From contig JBKECP010000004.1 in NCBI GenBank assembly GCA_047974765.1, positions 1-15,640 of the forward strand: a stretch of 15,640 nt of DNA, in the 5' to 3' direction. The stretch is from JBKECP01 sp047974765. GTDB lineage: Bacteria > Pseudomonadota > Gammaproteobacteria > Pseudomonadales > Halieaceae. Below the pieces are notes generated by a model. It was not told the DNA's origin. It did no database searches and was given only the letters and a program-made list of their open reading frames with translations. Below, one piece after another: positions 6,020 through 14,857 of this stretch (position 1 is the first letter of the stretch; every line of letters begins with the position of its first letter). A program made the translations under genes and the position numbers.

Positions 6020-6379
6020 TCAGTTTCCTTTTACTACTCGCGCCGGGGCCATCTGGCGCAACCAGCGCAGCCAGGCGAAGGCTTCGGTGGTAATAGCTTG
6101 ATAGGTGGCAGGCTCTGCCTTTATCAAGGCTTGCATAAAGGTTTCAAAGTCAGCGGCTTGGCTCATGCCATGACGTTTGCACAACCATGTACGCAACTGC
6201 TCAGCCACCATCTGGTTGGCACCGCCTTTTTCATGGCAGAAGGCCAGTACTTGCATCAACCCGCTGTTCATGATCAGCGCCGGCAGGCCCTTGGCGATAT
6301 TAATGTGTTCTTTTTGATAGGCGGCAGATTGCTCCCACGCATCCTGCGCACGCTGTTGTTCCAGTGTTTGCTTGCTCAC
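6020..6379 (-). CDS. cmr5: Cmr5, small helical subunit
   Basis: Cmr5 is the small all-helical subunit that forms the minor filament of the Cmr complex beside Cmr4. The product has the family's opening helix QTLEQQRAQDAWE, then NIAKGLPALIMNSGLMQVLAF and a helix around RTWLCKRHGM. It is short, as expected (119 residues). I chose the GTG at 6379 because GGAGG (6391-6387) ends 7 nt before it. A TTG at 6385, overlapping the cmr4 stop as TTGA, would be only 1 nt from that site and would add two residues. Either way it is translationally coupled to cmr4. Confidence 0.92.
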   Translation of the reverse strand: MSKQTLEQQRAQDAWEQSAAYQKEHINIAKGLPALIMNSGLMQVLAFCHEKGGANQMVAEQLRTWLCKRHGMSQAADFETFMQALIKAEPATYQAITTEAFAWLRWLRQMAPARVVKGN

Positions 6380-6381
6380 AC

Positions 6382-7278
6382 TCAACCCTCCACCTTCGCC
6401 ACCACCAGGCCACGGCCTGTGGTCACATCACCACCGATTTGCAGCAGTTTGCCGTCAATCACCGTTTTGATTTGCGTCATCACAATATCAGCAGGATTAT
6501 TATCCTCTTTGCTGTGCGTCTGGCTGGCCAGCAAGGGGGCAATCAACAGAGACTCAGGTGGCAGGTTCTCACTGTAGAACAAGCCACCGTCTTTGGCGGT
6601 GCCGGTATTGGGATCGATACGTACATGGGGCTCCACCAGCATGGCGTGCTGGGCGAAGTAAGCAAAATCACTATCGGACAGCACAACCAGGTCAGTTTTC
6701 AGCTTGTCGGCGAAGAAGGCGTAGGCTTCTCCGGTCGGCAGGCCGCGCTGGGCGAGATCACCCGAAATAGTCAGCAGATCCTGCGACACCTGAGCGACGT
6801 ATTCAAAGGCTTCCAGATGCAGTTTGTCGCCTTTATCGCCGGCAAGCAGGGTCGGGTTGGCAAGCAGGCACTTGCCCTCTTCAACTGCCGGAATGGTCCA
6901 CTGGCAAGACTGGCCGATCAGTCCCAACAGGCGCTGGGTGCGGGACAGGGCCTGCGGGCAGGTGGCATAGACATAGCCGCCCTTGAGGCTGCGTATCGGT
7001 AATGCCACCAATTGGGCATCGCCAAAGCTGACGGCACCGGCGTGCAGGTTGCCACTGTTGGATTCGGGGCCGAAAAGGCTATCAATCAATTTTTCATCCC
7101 CACCAATAGCGCTAAAGCCGTGGCGCACAGCCCCCTTGATGCCGGAACCGGCAAAGCAGGGGTGGCCGGTGTGGCGCTCGCGCTGGATGGGGTTGTCGAT
7201 CAGGCCCACGGCCTGGCCGGCGCCCATATGGACCGGACTGACGGCGTAGAGGAACAGGGCTGCGTGTTTTTCAAACAT
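6382..7278 (-). CDS. cmr4: Cmr4, backbone RAMP subunit and target-RNA nuclease
   Basis: Cmr4 forms the repeated backbone along the crRNA and cuts the bound target RNA at 6-nt intervals. Seen here: LFLYAVSPVHMGAGQAVGLI, then DNPIQRERHTGHPCFAGSG (28-46), SGIKGAVRHGF (45-55), and the C-terminal loop QIGGDVTTGRG (280-290). D28 in LIDNPIQRE aligns with the catalytic aspartate known in other Cmr4 proteins (about position 26), so RNA cleavage is probably intact. Length 298 is normal. CCGGAGAT precedes the ATG, and the gene overlaps the cmr5 start region. Confidence 0.95.
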   Translation of the reverse strand: MFEKHAALFLYAVSPVHMGAGQAVGLIDNPIQRERHTGHPCFAGSGIKGAVRHGFSAIGGDEKLIDSLFGPESNSGNLHAGAVSFGDAQLVALPIRSLKGGYVYATCPQALSRTQRLLGLIGQSCQWTIPAVEEGKCLLANPTLLAGDKGDKLHLEAFEYVAQVSQDLLTISGDLAQRGLPTGEAYAFFADKLKTDLVVLSDSDFAYFAQHAMLVEPHVRIDPNTGTAKDGGLFYSENLPPESLLIAPLLASQTHSKEDNNPADIVMTQIKTVIDGKLLQIGGDVTTGRGLVVAKVEG

Positions 7279-7296
7279 GTCAAAATCTCCGGTGAA

Positions 7297-8466
7297 TCAA
7301 TAAGCGGCAAATGTAAAACGGTTAAAACCTTCAGCGCGGCGGGCGCTATCTTCGCAGGGTTCGCCCCACAGGCCTGCTGCGGCAAGCTTGCCAAGAGCTT
7401 CGGGGGTGGCATCGAGTTCGTCCAGCCAGTACACACTGCCGGTGGGGGCCACTCGCTGGGCGGGTTTGGGTTGGCCCCTACCCTTATTGGCCGCCAGATC
7501 CCAGCCGGATACGGTTTCAAAGCGGGGTACAGCGGCGCAAACCAGCCTGCCGCGTACGCCGGCCAGCTCGAAACGGCCATTGCTATCACCCTCGCTGTCA
7601 ACACCCGGCAAGCACCAGCCATCGCCAAAGATACCCGGCGTGGTCAGTACGATGCGGCCTCGGCCGGCCTCGGCGATGGCTGCGTAATCAGCGGTGGGAA
7701 AGCTGTTATCGCAGACGTGCAATGCAGCGGCGCGGCCGTCGCCACCGAGGCGCAGGCTGCCATCTGTGGGCAGCTCGGCCCCGCTGACGCTGGCCACAAA
7801 ACCAACGTCAAAGCCTGCATCTGTATGCTGGGCCTGCACCATACTGACCGCCTGTACGGTGAACAGCTTGCCATCGGCTGCGCGGCGTTGGTGTGCATCG
7901 AGGCCAACGCCAACTCGGTGATCGATGGCCCAGAGCTGGCTGGAGGTGAGAAGGTCGGTGGCGGCAGGGGCTTCGCCCTGAAGGTATTTTTGCCAGCCTG
8001 CCTGGCTCAGCCAGTAGCCGCCAGCGGGCTTGCCGCGCTCGGTTTCGGCCAGTACCGGCAATAGTGGCAAATGACTTGATGCCTGCAAACTTGTGTCCAG
8101 TGTTGTGGCGTGCAGGCGGCGCACGCTGGGCTTGCCTTCATTTTCGGCAATCACCAGATCAGCCGGCGGCGCAACCAGCAGCTCGACGCGGCCATCGGCA
8201 AAGCGCCGCGCCAGATGGAAGGTGGCAACGGCGAAGCTACCAGGCGTGGTGGGTGTGCCCAGGCTGGGGTGAACGATCTCGTCCTGCACAAAGGCGGCCA
8301 GATCGACTTTATCATCGGCCAGTATGCGCGAGCGCAGCGCACCGGCTGCCACCGAGGGCCAGGGCGGCACCAGTGATTCGCCATAACTGCCGGGGTCGCC
8401 AAACAGTTTGTTGCCGCGCAGAAACAGTACGTCCAGCGGCTCGATAAAACAGCTTGCAAGGCTCAT
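7297..8466 (-). CDS. cmr3: Cmr3, RAMP subunit at the crRNA 5' tag
   Basis: Cmr3 with Cas10 holds the 5' tag end of the crRNA at the foot of the complex. The 389-residue product starts MSLASCFIEPLDVLFLRGNK and continues with LFGDPGSYGESLVPPWPS (21-38) and VAAGALRS. Later landmarks are LGGDGRAA (240-247), TTPGIFGDGW (275-284) and a C-terminal EGFNRFTFAAY. I placed the start at 8466 rather than at the longer in-frame ATG at 8532. At 8466 the ATG forms a 4-nt ATGA overlap with the cas10 stop and matches where the family begins. The extra 22 residues of the longer form look unlike Cmr3. Confidence 0.94.
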   Translation of the reverse strand: MSLASCFIEPLDVLFLRGNKLFGDPGSYGESLVPPWPSVAAGALRSRILADDKVDLAAFVQDEIVHPSLGTPTTPGSFAVATFHLARRFADGRVELLVAPPADLVIAENEGKPSVRRLHATTLDTSLQASSHLPLLPVLAETERGKPAGGYWLSQAGWQKYLQGEAPAATDLLTSSQLWAIDHRVGVGLDAHQRRAADGKLFTVQAVSMVQAQHTDAGFDVGFVASVSGAELPTDGSLRLGGDGRAAALHVCDNSFPTADYAAIAEAGRGRIVLTTPGIFGDGWCLPGVDSEGDSNGRFELAGVRGRLVCAAVPRFETVSGWDLAANKGRGQPKPAQRVAPTGSVYWLDELDATPEALGKLAAAGLWGEPCEDSARRAEGFNRFTFAAY

Positions 8467-11400
8467 GCGGATGCTCCATTGCGGGTTTCGCGGGCCAGAA
8501 ATTCGGCCACGTTCATAAAGTTGGTTAGCCATTGGCGGCGGTCATTGGCTTGCTCTGCCGCCAGTGTGGCAAGGCGCTGGGCCAGTTCGGGAATATCGTG
8601 TTGTTCACGCGCGGCGTTATCGGCCTGTCGGTCCAACTGGTAGGCCAGCAGGCTGGCCAGCATTTGCGCGTCGCCTTCGGGTTCGGGCAAATCGTGCAGC
8701 CATTCGGTGCTGTTGTAGACGGCGCGACGAGAGACGCCGTCTTCCTTGAGAAAAGTGATCAGGTCATTGAGCAAAGCCAACGGCTCGCCCCATTTTTCTG
8801 TGAGATAAAGTGCGCCACCAGAGCGCTTGATAATGGTGATGGAAAAACGGTCCCTGCCGGCATTTTTAGCGCGCTGTTCGGCAGTGGCCAGTTCGCGGCG
8901 TACGGCGGCAAGCGGGGCTTGATGGTGGGCGATGACCAGCCCGCAAGAGGCGGTGGCGGTGGCACCCATCATGCGCATAAGTTTGCTTTTGCCCTTGCCT
9001 TCGAGGATGGCAAAGCCATTGTGCAAGGTCAGGCCCTGCGAATCGCGGCCACCTTTATGGGCGGGATCATCACCGGAATAGGCGTAGCGCAGGCGCTGCG
9101 CAGCCGGTAGTGCATCAGCCACCGGTAGCATGGCCAGTACATCGTCACCACCGGCATAAATCACCCGGCCCAGATACTCTTCTTCAACCACATGGCGCAC
9201 TACGGTAAGGGAAAAATCGTTGAGCGCGGCAGAAATGGCCAGATGCCGATTGGGTGAAATAGCACGCTTTTGCTGGCCATAGGCATTGATCCCCTGCTGG
9301 CTGGCGGCATATTTGTCAAAGCCGGTCTGCACCTGCGGGTGGAAGCTGTCGCGGTAGCTGATAGCCCATTGTTCATCACCCGAGAGTATCTGCCCCATGC
9401 GATCACCGTCCATCAGCAGCAGTGCGTAATAGGTTTCAAGTTTGACCTCGCCACTGCTATCGCTGCCCATTGCCAGGGTTTTTCGCACCTGCCGTAAGGC
9501 ATCCTCATAGACGCTGTCTTCTTCATTGTCACGGGCTGCTTCGAGCAAGCCGGGTAAGCGAGCGGCCATGTCGAGCGCCTGCCGACTATGATCGCGCGTC
9601 AGTTTTCGCGGCAGCGCCACGCGCTCGGCCTCACCCAGATCAAGGCCATCAGCAATTTTTCCACCATTGCGGAGCCACTGATCGAGCTGATGGGCCAGTG
9701 CCATGGTATGGGTGGAAACGACGAAGCGACCAATATCTTTTTTCTCACCGCGCTCACCCGCCGTCAATGCCTTGCCGACTTCTTCGGCAAACAGGGTTGG
9801 CCACAGACGCTTGATGGCCGGCAGTGCACCGAGGTGTTCACCCTCTTTGGCCCATGAAGGTTTTTTATTGGCCACTTTTGCCCATAGAGTATCGGTTTGC
9901 TGGCGGTAGGACTTTGCCAGTTGGTCCCGGTCAGTCGTTAGCCATTCGGTCTCGCCACTCAGCGAACAGCGCCAGCCCTCCTGTCGGGTCTGGGCGAAGG
10001 GGCGCACCCCCTTGGCGGCGGCCATTACCCGCTCGGCCAGATCGTAAATGGCCGGGTAGAGCACGCCGGGATTGGGCGCAAAAAAGGCGCTGTCATGACC
10101 CTCTCCCTGCACTCCCTGCAATATCTTCCAGGCGGGTGAGTCGAGAAAGCCGCAGGGCTGGCCGGGTTCAACGCCAAAGAAGGGTACCATGGCTTCAGAA
10201 AGCTGGACGGTGTCCAGATCAGTTTGTTTGTCCTTGTTGCGCGGCACGATCAGCGAGAATGGCACCACCGCCCAATGTACTTCGGGAAAGCTTTCAAGCT
10301 GTTCTTTCATCTGTTCGTAGGGTGTATCGGTACCCTCGAGGTCGTAGCCAGCGGCTTCAAGCAGGCGCATCACCACATCGCTGCCCAGTTCTTGCAGCCA
10401 GCTGCGCACCGTTGTTTGTACTTTTCCGGCAATGGCTCTGGCCTGACTGGCGGGTACCACCGCCACAAAGCGATTGGGTAGAGCGGCGGAAAACAGCGGG
10501 TTGCTGTCGGTGCCACCCCTGTTCCATTCGCATTGCCTGAATAGCTCATCAGGCAGATCCATCTGGTCGCGCAGCCACAAGTCCACCTGCGGTACGCCGC
10601 GCAAGCGGGGAAAGAGGATGGCATCGGGCCCCAGTTGTTCGCATACCGGGCGCATCGCCTCCCAGGCCAGGCGTGCCAGCAGATGCGAGCCGGCCCACAG
10701 GTCGGAAGTGCTGCGGGCAGCGGCAATAAAGGGCTGCACCGGGCCGATGGACAGAGCCAGCAGGGCGGCCTCGTCGTTTGTGTCTGCCGCAAAGGCGCCG
10801 GCAAAGGCCGAGGTCAAATCGAGATGGTCCCAGATCGAGTGATCGGGTACGCGGGTGTCGGCAGGCAGCTGCTGCCACAGGGCACCGAGTTTGCCGTTAT
10901 CGCTTTCTTCGCTCAGTTCCGGGCCGAAGCGCCAGAAGGCGAGCAGGGTTTTGCGCAGGTCTTCCTCGCCTTCTTTGGCGCCGAGTGCCACCAGCAGATT
11001 GGAGAAATGGTCGAAGCTGCGCTGCTTGATATCGGCAAGATCGGTGTCGCCCAGGCCACCGTGCTTACCGAGATCAAACTGGGCGCCGGTTAGCGGATGG
11101 GTTAATACGGGCTGCTTTGTCCAGCGCACTTGTGCCCAGTTGGCCACCTTGAAGGTTTTGGTTTCGCCGCTTCTGGTAGGGACAGTAATTTCTTCCATTG
11201 GCCACTGCGGCCGGTCGGCCGCGGCCGCCCACCGGTCAGCGCGCTGCACATAGCGGTAGATGGTTTCTTTCAGCCCTTTTTTGAACAGCACGCGTGACAG
11301 CACTTCGTCGTTGTCGGGCTCGATGGTATCGCCATCGGTGTCCGCCTGTGCGCCAATGGCGAGCAGGCGGATGAGTGAGCGTACGGTGCCGCCTTCGTGG

Positions 11401-11522
11401 CCGGCCGGGTCGCGTAACAATACCAGTGCTTTTTCGGCCGGGTCGTGGATGCGGGCGGCCAGTTTGGTTTGCCAGAGGAGTTCATTGTTATTCTTGATAG
11501 GATTGTCTTGCGAGTGACTCAT
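8463..11522 (-). CDS. cas10: Cas10/Cmr2, signature subunit and cyclic-oligoadenylate synthase
   Basis: Cas10 is the large subunit that makes cyclic oligoadenylate from ATP when the complex binds target RNA. The 1019-residue protein shows KLAARIHDPAEKAL near the N-terminus (20-33, H26-D27), where the HD domain of the family lies. The first palm-type domain has IGPVQPFIAAARSTSDLWAG (259-278), typical of Cmr2. A region around CSLSGETEWL (519-528) sits where a zinc site is often found, here with few cysteines. The second palm domain has LLMDGDRMG (702-710) and the intact GGDD at 791-794 in IYAGGDDVLAMLP. Intact GGDD supports signal synthesis; HD nuclease activity is uncertain. AAGGAG lies 5 nt before the ATG, inside the end of cmr1. 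Confidence 0.97.
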   Translation of the reverse strand: MSHSQDNPIKNNNELLWQTKLAARIHDPAEKALVLLRDPAGHEGGTVRSLIRLLAIGAQADTDGDTIEPDNDEVLSRVLFKKGLKETIYRYVQRADRWAAAADRPQWPMEEITVPTRSGETKTFKVANWAQVRWTKQPVLTHPLTGAQFDLGKHGGLGDTDLADIKQRSFDHFSNLLVALGAKEGEEDLRKTLLAFWRFGPELSEESDNGKLGALWQQLPADTRVPDHSIWDHLDLTSAFAGAFAADTNDEAALLALSIGPVQPFIAAARSTSDLWAGSHLLARLAWEAMRPVCEQLGPDAILFPRLRGVPQVDLWLRDQMDLPDELFRQCEWNRGGTDSNPLFSAALPNRFVAVVPASQARAIAGKVQTTVRSWLQELGSDVVMRLLEAAGYDLEGTDTPYEQMKEQLESFPEVHWAVVPFSLIVPRNKDKQTDLDTVQLSEAMVPFFGVEPGQPCGFLDSPAWKILQGVQGEGHDSAFFAPNPGVLYPAIYDLAERVMAAAKGVRPFAQTRQEGWRCSLSGETEWLTTDRDQLAKSYRQQTDTLWAKVANKKPSWAKEGEHLGALPAIKRLWPTLFAEEVGKALTAGERGEKKDIGRFVVSTHTMALAHQLDQWLRNGGKIADGLDLGEAERVALPRKLTRDHSRQALDMAARLPGLLEAARDNEEDSVYEDALRQVRKTLAMGSDSSGEVKLETYYALLLMDGDRMGQILSGDEQWAISYRDSFHPQVQTGFDKYAASQQGINAYGQQKRAISPNRHLAISAALNDFSLTVVRHVVEEEYLGRVIYAGGDDVLAMLPVADALPAAQRLRYAYSGDDPAHKGGRDSQGLTLHNGFAILEGKGKSKLMRMMGATATASCGLVIAHHQAPLAAVRRELATAEQRAKNAGRDRFSITIIKRSGGALYLTEKWGEPLALLNDLITFLKEDGVSRRAVYNSTEWLHDLPEPEGDAQMLASLLAYQLDRQADNAAREQHDIPELAQRLATLAAEQANDRRQWLTNFMNVAEFLARETRNGASA

Positions 11523-11524
11523 TT

Positions 11525-12532
11525 TTACTCCTTGTCTTCCAGGCGCGGTAAAGACTGAATGCTATCCAGGCTGCGGCTCACGCTATGCCATGCCGAATGC
11601 AAATTTTGCTGTGACAGTGATTTTCCACCGTCAGCCGGAATGCTGTGGGGCATGGCAAAGACTCTGACCCTCAGCCTGCCCTGTTCTGGCGCAACCACCT
11701 TCCAGCGCAGTGGGCTTGGCATTCTGCCGGGTGAAGCAAAGCCGAGAGCCGGTCGCAAATCTTTCTGCTGTTTCAATGCTGTGCGCACCTTCTTGCGCTC
11801 GGCGGCAATAAATTTCATGGCCTTGTCCCAGCTATCAAAGGTACTTGAGCTTTCCCAGATACAAAGCCCTTTTGTATCCTTGGCCAATGACATGGCCCAG
11901 TCTTCTTTAAGACAATCATCAATATTGCGCGCATATCGCTGCATTTTCCCGACAGCCAGGGTATTTTCATCATCAACATGCAGGGCACCCCATCCACCTC
12001 GGCTACGACTGCCCAGCAACCCAAAGGAGTGAATTAATGAAATGACTTCCTGTAATCGTTTGGCCTCTGTATCAGGGACAGCAAGGCTCAATTTGCGCAC
12101 ACTTTCAGCTTGATTGGCTTTAATCCCTGTACGATCTGGCAATCCCTTTCCGCGTTTAATCAACCCGAACCAGGCATAGCTGGTGTCGAGATTATTGGGC
12201 AGAGGTTGAACACCCTTTTGTGTTCCAAGTGACCAGCTATCACCGCCACCATCCAGCTTGATTCGCACCAGACTCTTGCGCGCTGCAACTTTATTGCCTT
12301 GTTCATTTTGATCGTCTTCCAGCCAGGCATGGCCAAACAGCAGCCCTTCCTGGTGGCGCATGGCTGCCACGTCAACCTTGAAACTCTGCTGGGCCGCATA
12401 AGCCACCCGCCACCACTGTCGCAGCTGGGCCTTGAAGGGCGGCGTCCGCCAACGAGCGCTTTGTTCAGCATCACCGAGAAAGGCTGGCGTAACAAACCGC
12501 AGCTGGTATTCGAGTTTTTTCATCTTGCTCAT
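11525..12532 (-). CDS. cmr1: Cmr1, RAMP subunit
   Basis: Cmr1 binds near the crRNA 3' end in the head of the Cmr complex. The 335-residue product has the characteristic opening LEYQLRFVTPAFLGDAEQ (7-24), the PPFKAQLRQWWRVAYA motif (31-46), LLFG (64-67), and the Gly loop GLLGSRSRGGWGALHVDDE (171-189). It lies 75 nt downstream of the CARF gene, the first real gap after cas6, and 2 nt upstream of cas10. No strong ribosome binding site precedes the ATG at 12532. A second ATG three codons on is an alternative start. Confidence 0.93.
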   Translation of the reverse strand: MSKMKKLEYQLRFVTPAFLGDAEQSARWRTPPFKAQLRQWWRVAYAAQQSFKVDVAAMRHQEGLLFGHAWLEDDQNEQGNKVAARKSLVRIKLDGGGDSWSLGTQKGVQPLPNNLDTSYAWFGLIKRGKGLPDRTGIKANQAESVRKLSLAVPDTEAKRLQEVISLIHSFGLLGSRSRGGWGALHVDDENTLAVGKMQRYARNIDDCLKEDWAMSLAKDTKGLCIWESSSTFDSWDKAMKFIAAERKKVRTALKQQKDLRPALGFASPGRMPSPLRWKVVAPEQGRLRVRVFAMPHSIPADGGKSLSQQNLHSAWHSVSRSLDSIQSLPRLEDKE

Positions 12533-12607
12533 GTGTTGTCTTCGCCTGTTTACTGTTCCATGAGGGTTAAAACACTGCTCTGGCTATCGGATGTTTGTGT
12601 TGCGCTA

Positions 12608-13768
12608 TTATTCACGCTGCTGTCGGCAACAGGGTGCCTCGCAAGCTTGCGGCGCGGTAAGCGATTCATAGCGGATACTCTGCGCCGACAAAGCCAGCCG
12701 ATAGCGCCGTGGCCGTGTACTACCGTCATCGATCCGATAGGCTTGGGCAAGCGTGCTGCCCAGTGACTTTTTCAATTCGCTGTGCAAACGGCTGAGCCGC
12801 TGGGAGAAATAGTTGCCGTCCATGCCTTCGCTCAGGGCTTGTACGACATTGTCGATATCGGCCATACCGCCCTTGATCAGGCGATATTCGCGCAGATAGC
12901 GCTCTGCCCAGTTCTGATCCGCCACCTCTTTATTGGGTGCCGGCAAAGGTGGTTCTTCAGCCAGCACTCGCCGTGCGAAAACAGACAACAGCGCCAGGCT
13001 GGCCGGCGTCAGCGAAATAACCTTGTCGGCAGCCTCAACGCGCTGTGACTGAAGATCAAGCACCAGGCGCGGCGGCGTCAGCGATTGCTTGAGGGCAGCA
13101 ACGGCCTGGGCAAAGGTTATCTCGCCCTCGAGCAATTGCGCGTCCATACCGTGGCGGAGCCTGACAAAGGGAATTTCTGCCAGGCAGACCTCGGCCTCAC
13201 AGCAATCCACCAGGCTTTTGTCCTGCGTCTGAATCACCCGGTTGTAGGGGGTGGGGTAGAAAAAGTCCCAGCAGCTTTCATAGGGGCCGCTGACCAGCAC
13301 ATGGGAGAGTACATCCTGCGAGCGCCCGAACAGGGACAGAGCATAACCGAGGTAAAAGCCCATGGTTTTGCGACCGCCGGCAATGGATACATGAAGCTGG
13401 CCGGTGGGATCTGCCGTCAACTGGCGCACCTGCTCGGCAATAAAGTTGGCCGCCTGTTCATTGTCGGCAGGTGTGCGTATATCTTCGAGAATACGGCCCT
13501 GTTCGTCCTCGATAAGCAGAATATCACTTTTATCAAACTGTATGGGTGGCAGTTGGTAGTCTGCACACAGGCGCTTAAACCAGGCGTGGTCATCACTGAG
13601 CAGGCTCAGGCGGGCCCGGTTGGCGCCTTCGACAGTGGTAATAATCCGAATGGCATCCGGAATCCAGCCCTGCTGTACCGCTAAAACATATAGCGTTTCG
13701 GTCACTACCTGAGGTGACAGACCGGTAACACACAGCAATGTTTTCCTGCTGCCATTACTGTCGTTCAT
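12608..13768 (-). CDS. CARF-domain protein of the Cas_NE0113 family (labelled Csm6-like ring nuclease in databases)
   Basis: The 386-residue product begins with a CARF/Rossmann-like strand and helix, TLLCVTGLSPQVVTETLYVL (10-29). It has a second ligand-loop motif SIAGGRKTMGFYLGYALSLF (128-147). These match the Cas_NE0113 family (TIGR02584), seen only in type III loci and described in databases as a CRISPR ring nuclease. The C-terminal half has LTPASLALLSVFARR (253-267) and a region RLSRLHSELKKSLG to RRYRLAL (324-360), which resembles a winged helix. A fortuitous-looking R-x4-H (R324, H329) is present but no clear HEPN domain. So it may sense or degrade cyclic oligoadenylate, or regulate transcription. 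The ATG overlaps the cas6 stop (ATGA). The C-terminus ends in a short cysteine-containing tail. Confidence 0.82.
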   Translation of the reverse strand: MNDSNGSRKTLLCVTGLSPQVVTETLYVLAVQQGWIPDAIRIITTVEGANRARLSLLSDDHAWFKRLCADYQLPPIQFDKSDILLIEDEQGRILEDIRTPADNEQAANFIAEQVRQLTADPTGQLHVSIAGGRKTMGFYLGYALSLFGRSQDVLSHVLVSGPYESCWDFFYPTPYNRVIQTQDKSLVDCCEAEVCLAEIPFVRLRHGMDAQLLEGEITFAQAVAALKQSLTPPRLVLDLQSQRVEAADKVISLTPASLALLSVFARRVLAEEPPLPAPNKEVADQNWAERYLREYRLIKGGMADIDNVVQALSEGMDGNYFSQRLSRLHSELKKSLGSTLAQAYRIDDGSTRPRRYRLALSAQSIRYESLTAPQACEAPCCRQQRE

Positions 13769-14709
13769 GCGTTATTACTCCGCAGACGATAACGACCAAG
13801 GCCAAACAGGGTATTTTTCCCCGCATGCAACCACTGCCCCAGCGTCAATAGCGGTGCAAGGACATTGAGTCCGCCGCCACGCAAGCTGAACTCGCCGACG
13901 ATGCCGTCCAGCTGCATATGCGTTTTCTGCCGGGAGGAGAATCGCTGCCATTTCTGCCACTGCAAGCTGACTTCACTCATCTCACATGCAGCCGTTGCCC
14001 GCAGCAAGGCTTCGATATCAAGGGTCGGCTGGTCGGGACAGTGCAGTGCCTGCAAATTAGCGATGCGGTGCACCAGACTGGCGAGAAAACCCTGGGCACT
14101 GAAGTCCTGCGGCTTTAGCAAATGCCCGCCCAGCTTGCTGCGATAGGGGGTAGACAGTTTGATTTTGACACCCTGCCCGCTCATTGCAGGCACAGTGGGC
14201 ATGACAGGCAATACCGGCTCATCCTCACCTTCGTTCAACAGCAGACGCCAGCTCATTGAGTCCATATCCAGCTGAGACAGGGCACGCAAACGAAAGCGTG
14301 CCTGCTGTTTGCCCAGCCCCCGCTGCCCGGCCCGGCGCCAGGCGTGGATAACACTGGGCAGATGTGCTATGGCAACCCCCATCAGGGTAAGCTCGATAGC
14401 AAAGCCCTCCCTGCTTGCGTAGTTGCGCTGTAAACCGTGTGAATCAATGATCAGCGGCTGCGTAGCGGTAGCGCTATCGACAAACAGCCCTGTTTCAAAC
14501 AATTGGGTATAGACACATTGCTGGCGCAGAGGGCAATCACTACATTGCTTCTGACGGGTAACACAGACGGTATCTTTCAGGCTGTGACCAAATACACCAC
14601 GCATGGCCGAGCCGGCAAATTGAGGTAAACCAACGGGATCAATAGCAAAAAAATCGAAACGGTACCTGGCAATAACTGGCAACACGGTAAACTCTTCCCC
14701 CCCAAACAT
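13765..14709 (-). CDS. cas6: Cas6 pre-crRNA endoribonuclease, RAMP superfamily
   Basis: Cas6 cuts the array transcript within each repeat to leave the 8-nt 5' tag. The product shows LPQFAGSAMRGVFGHSLKDT (28-47), then CVTRQKQCSDCPLRQQC (49-65), a four-cysteine cluster (C49, C56, C59, C65) typical of the PF10040-type Cas6. The C-terminal glycine-rich region runs from GEFSLRGGG (272-280) to HAGKNTLFGLGRYRL (295-309). It is the first gene of the operon. The ATG at 14709 has a poor ribosome binding site. A GTG at 14685 sits 6 nt after GGGGAAGAG and matches the usual start of the family better, so the true protein may be 306 residues. The G7 run in codons 3-5 would be upstream of that start. Confidence 0.92.
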   Translation of the reverse strand: MFGGEEFTVLPVIARYRFDFFAIDPVGLPQFAGSAMRGVFGHSLKDTVCVTRQKQCSDCPLRQQCVYTQLFETGLFVDSATATQPLIIDSHGLQRNYASREGFAIELTLMGVAIAHLPSVIHAWRRAGQRGLGKQQARFRLRALSQLDMDSMSWRLLLNEGEDEPVLPVMPTVPAMSGQGVKIKLSTPYRSKLGGHLLKPQDFSAQGFLASLVHRIANLQALHCPDQPTLDIEALLRATAACEMSEVSLQWQKWQRFSSRQKTHMQLDGIVGEFSLRGGGLNVLAPLLTLGQWLHAGKNTLFGLGRYRLRSNNA

Positions 14710-14857
14710 TCCGCTCAGGCACAGTTTGCCGCCATTGGATACCCTATCTCAAGTGCCGCAAGCTTACGCCGCCAATTCGTTCACATATCAGGAGGCTATT
14801 TTATTCAGGAACATCTTTGCTTTTGTCGCATCAAAAGCTATGACCTGGTTTGGCAAC

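Noticed and set aside
7012..8064. Long plus-strand ORF (350 codons) opposite cmr4/cmr3
   Set aside because: Antisense shadow of strongly recognised Cmr genes in GC-rich DNA; glycine- and alanine-rich with no domain and no operon context.
8467..8532. Extended N-terminus of Cmr3 starting at ATG 8532
   Set aside because: The extra 22 residues lie inside cas10 coding sequence, do not look like Cmr3, and the ATGA overlap at 8466 is a standard coupled start.
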